From positions 496,001-560,000 of the forward strand of contig MU839079.1 of NCBI GenBank assembly GCA_030685235.1: a stretch of DNA of 64,000 bases, written 5' to 3'. Below, one piece after another: positions 59,801 to 64,000 of the stretch (position 1 is its first letter; every line of letters begins with the position of its first letter). The notes beneath the pieces were generated by a model. It saw only the letters and a list, made by a program, of their open reading frames with translations. It made no database searches and was not told the origin of the DNA. The stretch comes from Copromyces sp. CBS 386.78 (lineage: Eukaryota; Ascomycota; Sordariomycetes; Sordariales; Sordariaceae). The translations under genes were made by a program, and so were the position numbers.

Positions 59801-62800
59801 TGAAAGCCTAGGCTCGGCTGGGATAGCGCAAAAGTACGGGCGGCCCACACGCTGCGTCATACCTATCAGCGCCGGTGGAAGACAAGGTCCGAAGACAAGG
59901 ACACGATCGACAAGCAACCTCAACTGCATGGCACCTCGGATGCCACCAAGCCACTGCCGCTGGCGAGCAAAAGCAGAGTAGCGCGGACGGACGACCACCA
60001 CCACAAGTTTTCTACAGGGGCCCAACAACGTCGACGGTGACGGTGACTGGGGGTGGTTGGGGTTGGGGGTTTTGACAAGAAGGTGAGCGGACGAACTCGA
60101 AATAGGAAAAAACTAAGAAAAGAAAAAAAAAATTGGTCGAAAAACTAAGGTAAAGTCGAGCTGGCATTGGCTTGCCTGGTACCAGGAAGGCTCTGGCAAG
60201 TGCCGTCTCTCTCTAGCGACAACGAGCAAAAACATTTTTCTTCAAGCTCCCGTCGCTTCCGATAACTGACAGGAAAACTCTCTCATCAGATGCACAACAA
60301 CACCACCTGCACATCAGACCGCTACATCGATTGTCAATGTGCTCTGCCAGAAATGCCTAACAAACACTCCAAGTCTTGGTTTCGACGGCGGTGATCAAAC
60401 TCGACATTTCCACGGAGAGTCAGCCGTAACGATCGTCATGATGGACTCTTTGCATTGAAGATGCACAGCACAGCCTGTGAGCCGGTCATCTGGAATACCT
60501 ATCAAATCTCAGAAGAGAGAGAAAAAAAAATACTTCGAGATCGTGTGGATACCTTTTCGAGATCCATCCTCACTTTCGGCAAAGCAGCAAGGTACCTTAC
60601 CTGGGAGGGACCCAGTTTCCCTTCTTTGTCTTTCAAGCACCAACCTTTCAGCAAAGTCCTCCAGGCTACAACGCCAATTCGGTAACAACTCCGAAATCCT
60701 CCAGTGTAACTTTGATTATGAAGGGATATCGACATGTGCAGGAACATCAAAACAGGGAGTGGGAAACTGCAACGGCAAAAGGGAGTTCATACAGGTAGGT
60801 AATCTGTTCTACGAGGACGGAAAGGCACAATCATGATACCTTGTTGGCCGCGTAGCACGGGCTGTAGCTTGTCGGCGGTAGGGCAGAGTGGTAAGCACAT
60901 TTGCCCGCCAGCAAAAGCCTACAATCCCATCCGTGGAAATATCTCATTTCCCTGTTCCAAGTTTTGGCCCGTCCTTCCTTGCTACCACAACCACACGTCC
61001 CGAACTTGGCACCCCAGGAGAACGACAACGAGTCGTCGACACACCATCATGGGCACATGGAGATAGCCTTTTCGCCGAATTCTCGATCAAAGTCGGAGTG
61101 CCTTCAAAGAGGTCTGGCCATCCGCAGACCGGTCGATCCGCACCAGCCACTTAGAAGCTGTTGGCCATGTTTCTGGTTATCGTTGTCTTCGGACTCCTCT
61201 CTTAACCCGTTTAACAACCTTAAAACAACCTTTTTGAAACTGCACCACACTGCTGGACGACAGACAGACCAAAGCTGTGCCCCACGTAATCCGCAATCAA
61301 CCAACACTTCCGTAACCCGCCCGCTCGTTGCCCGCCGTCGTGTCAAGACCTCGTTCGCCAATGGACGGCGCCATCAACGACACACAATTTGACGTGCTCC
61401 TGGGATGTCGGTCGGCCGCCCCGGGGGGGGGGGGGGGCTTTGTTTCTGGCCTTATCTCTACCGTCAACGTTCCGGGACACGTCCGCTCTTCACATTCATG
61501 GAACCTGCTGTGGAAGATTGGATGCGATGCCGAATTGGGAGTAATGCAACGCTAAATCACCGATGATGTCTTTTTCCTTCCCATCAACAAAACCCCCTGC
61601 TTTTGATGTCCACCGTAGCGTCCTCCCGAAGTCTCGGCGTGGGGCTGTACTGTGTGTGTTTTGTTGGTCCACAGCATCAGCACTTGTAGATTATACGCCT
61701 AGGCGTGGGTGGTAGTGGTGGTGGTTGCACTGTTGTTGCACCGGCAGGGCCGAAGAGCGCATCGTATCTGATACCGTCGTTCCGGACCGGAAGCCAAAAA
61801 GAACGTGTGAAGAAACAACAAAGCTCTGAAATATCGGGCATGAATTCCCAACAAGGAGAAACATCTTCACCAGATCGGGGGTCCAGGGAGGCAGCCCGTG
61901 GCTGCATTGCCCAAAACGTTATTCTAGCTTTCTGGGCTGCAAACGTCCTTGAGAGACATTGTCCGAATTCCATCGGCAAAATCCTATGAGAAATAAAGAG
62001 AGAGTTTGGGGGTTCCAGAGCCCCTACATACCTACGAAATGGACCCCCGGATAGAGGGTATAGGTATCGGTTTGTTACACCACAGCACTTTGTTGACGGT
62101 CGTCCTCTGATGCCGTATCACCCAGCGGTGAGAACCCTACCAAGCGAGTCCCTGATTTGCAACTCCCTACTGGAATCACTCATTGTATGTATGTCAGAGC
62201 CGTCGTCATCTGTGAGCATCAGTCGAAGTTGTTCAAGCATCACAGCCTCAAGAGGGAGATGTTGCTCGACCGACAATCGCTTGTCTATCAAGATTAAAGT
62301 TGACGTCCGAGCTGACGGAGATCAGAAAATATGGGATGAACACCCGTCACGTTCCCCGCAGTCTCTCAGTTTCCTTTTTTTCAAACCCCCTTGGTAACGA
62401 ACACAAGTTCCCGGAAAGCTCCCCATTCTCGCGTCATCCAATATCAGACAGGCAGGGCGAGCCGGCGAGTGTCAGTACCTTACTCACATCATATGTAAGG
62501 ATAAGGAGGTCGGTCGTGAACAAGAGCAAAGCCACACACACGCACGCCCGGCATATCACGGGCCTGGGCCAAGACGCGTCAGGAGTTTCTTGGTGATCTG
62601 CCCATCCCTTTTCATCAGTTCCCTTTCCATCGGGACAACATGGGGAAAGACAGCTTGGCATCACGGCACGTATCAGAGTTCACAAAGCTTTTGTACCGTT
62701 GCGGCTGGTTCGAGACTTGTGTGAACTCCGGAAAGTTCAAAGTGATTGAAAGCTTCAACAACGCCACGTTATGTACCATGTTTCTACTTGTAACATTGCG

Positions 62801-64000
62801 AATTAATTACCTAATTTAGCGACGGGAGTTGACATCCAAGACAACAAGCCTCTTTTCGTTTCTCTCTTTCCACATTTTCTCTCTTCATGCCGGTCAGTTC
62901 CAGTTCTTCTTGTTGGTTGGAGTCTCGTCTTCAAAAAGTCTTCGTATCATCATCAAAGTCACCGAACCGAAAATTACACATTCTCGAATACGGGATTTGG
63001 TTCTTACACATCGGGGCTGTGTTACCTTAACCAAGTGGTGCTCAGTGGAGCCCGCGACAGAACCACGCAACAAAGGTGGATACCTAGGTAGCCAGCTTTT
63101 CCTGACTGCTTACCTTAGGTCGCCGGCCGAAGTGGACCGGATGGCCCATGTTCTCAAAAGGGCCTTTTCCATCTCTTTTTTTTCTTTACTTTTTTCACCT
63201 CCTCGGCTTTGAGGTTATTCCCATGCTCCTTCGAAGCAGAAAGCCAACAAGAACAAAGTTGGTATCAAGGATTGAACGAGCTGGAGATGAATCTCTTTGT
63301 GCGAATGACTGAAGATTGAAGACGACGCAATGGCACTTCACAGCATCTCCGTGCAGGACATTCAATTATGTACGGTTTCAAGTTAGTGCACGGAGCTTTC
63401 CACATCCCGAAGTCCATGCACTGGTGGTTCTGACGCACCATATCCATTTTTACCTTACCATACACGTATTCCGCAAGCGGCACTTCTGGTGGCACTTGGC
63501 GCCGCGGTTCCGCGTACGCACTGTGCCCGCCCTGTGCCTTGCCTCGAATTGAAGGGCGTTCAGCGCCCAAGAGCTTCGCAGTTGCCAACATCCACTGAAA
63601 GCCTCAATGCAGGGCAGGAAAGCATTTCTATCATCGACAAGGAAACACCCAAGTCCCTTGACGCCTTCATTCTCCCATCATTTTATTGATGGATGCTTTC
63701 ATTATGCCACGTTTTTATGCCATATCCGTAGTTCCCGAGGGTTGGAGTAGGCTGGCCTGCCTACCAAAGGCATGTTCAGCTGTTAAGGCATTTTTTTTAA
63801 AAGCAGTACTTGTAAGGTGGTGTCTGGACTTAACCGGACAGGGTAATGCCTTTCTCCCTTGGGATCGAGGCTCTGTTACGGTGGTTACGGTAATGACTTA
63901 CACCTCCAGACATAGCGATCAAAAGTATCGAGAGCACTTCACTGTGGCTTGATATAGACGACGGGGACTAAACGCACAGAGAAGGAGAGTTTTCCTTTTT
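53899..64000. other. 10-kb region without a supportable gene
   Basis: Many short open frames, several overlapping on both strands (for example 59113-59787 on the plus strand against 59029-59496 on the minus strand), none with recognisable motifs, good splice structure or family resemblance. Landmarks: a 9-bp repeat GCATCTGCC at about 54595-54615, T12-type run near 54960, A-rich tract at 60105-60130, a G15 run at 61423-61437, and palindromes TACCTAGGTA (63081-63090) and TACCTTAGGT (63111-63120). RNA-level evidence would be needed to call anything here. Confidence 0.5.
61423..61437. repeat. Homopolymer G15 tract
   Basis: Fifteen consecutive G preceded by CCCC. It could form a G-quadruplex and is prone to length error in assembly. 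Confidence 0.85.

Noticed and set aside
60872..60940. Second tRNA-like sequence (GTAGGGCAGAGTGGTAAGC)
   Set aside because: The hairpin that would be the anticodon arm has a loop of the wrong size and there is no T-arm consensus.
1..64000. 5S rRNA genes (dispersed in Neurospora) and CRISPR-like arrays
   Set aside because: No match to the 5S gene start or internal box was seen on either strand, and no regularly spaced direct repeats beyond the 6.5-kb minisatellite; CRISPR is not expected in a fungus.

Overview
The window is nuclear DNA of a filamentous ascomycete, almost certainly Neurospora (N. crassa or a close relative). Three things point there. The genes have short spliceosomal introns (49-142 bp, GTAAG-type donors, CTAAC-like branch sites). 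A Ty3/gypsy retrotransposon relic shows the signature of repeat-induced point mutation (RIP): CpA/TpG lost, TpA enriched, CpG kept. The encoded proteins include the GATA factor NIT-2 and the NDR kinase DBF-2. I named genes from motifs and family knowledge and ran no database search.

Layout. 1-6319: RIP-destroyed Ty3/gypsy element on the minus strand, with a probable LTR at 6097-6319. 6492-6712: decayed minisatellite. 9181-10849 (-): mitochondrial fumarase. 12523-16473 (-): Gin4/Hsl1/Nim1-type septin and morphogenesis-checkpoint kinase with a C-terminal KA1 domain. 18599-22253 (+): SMC5. 22254-31733: 9.5 kb without a convincing gene, carrying a MITE-like foldback element at 27972-28296. 31734-35018 (+): nit-2. 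36350-38465 (-): monocarboxylate-transporter-like MFS protein. 39972-40903 (-): WBP11-like splicing protein. 42094-44301 (+): dbf-2. 46997-48020 (+): secreted, GPI-anchored, CFEM-like Cys/Gly/Trp-rich protein. 49088-53898: a local cluster of two intact genes and one pseudogene that share an unnamed W-x-(V/I)-A-x-R-F-N module. 53899-64000: no gene I can support.

The conserved genes are housekeeping or regulatory: TCA cycle, morphogenesis and cell-cycle kinases, DNA repair, nitrogen catabolite control, splicing and transport. They do not form a pathway cluster. The Gin4/Hsl1-like kinase and DBF-2 both belong to the cell-cycle and septation machinery, and each carries sequence hints of cell-cycle control (KEN boxes in one, proline-directed CDK-type sites in the other). 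The best candidate for something undescribed is the W-x-x-A-x-R-F-N family at 49-54 kb, which shows local duplication, internal repetition and pseudogenisation. The MITE-like element, whose two arms differ in a RIP-like way, and the very long ATG-free leaders of nit-2 and dbf-2 also deserve a second look.
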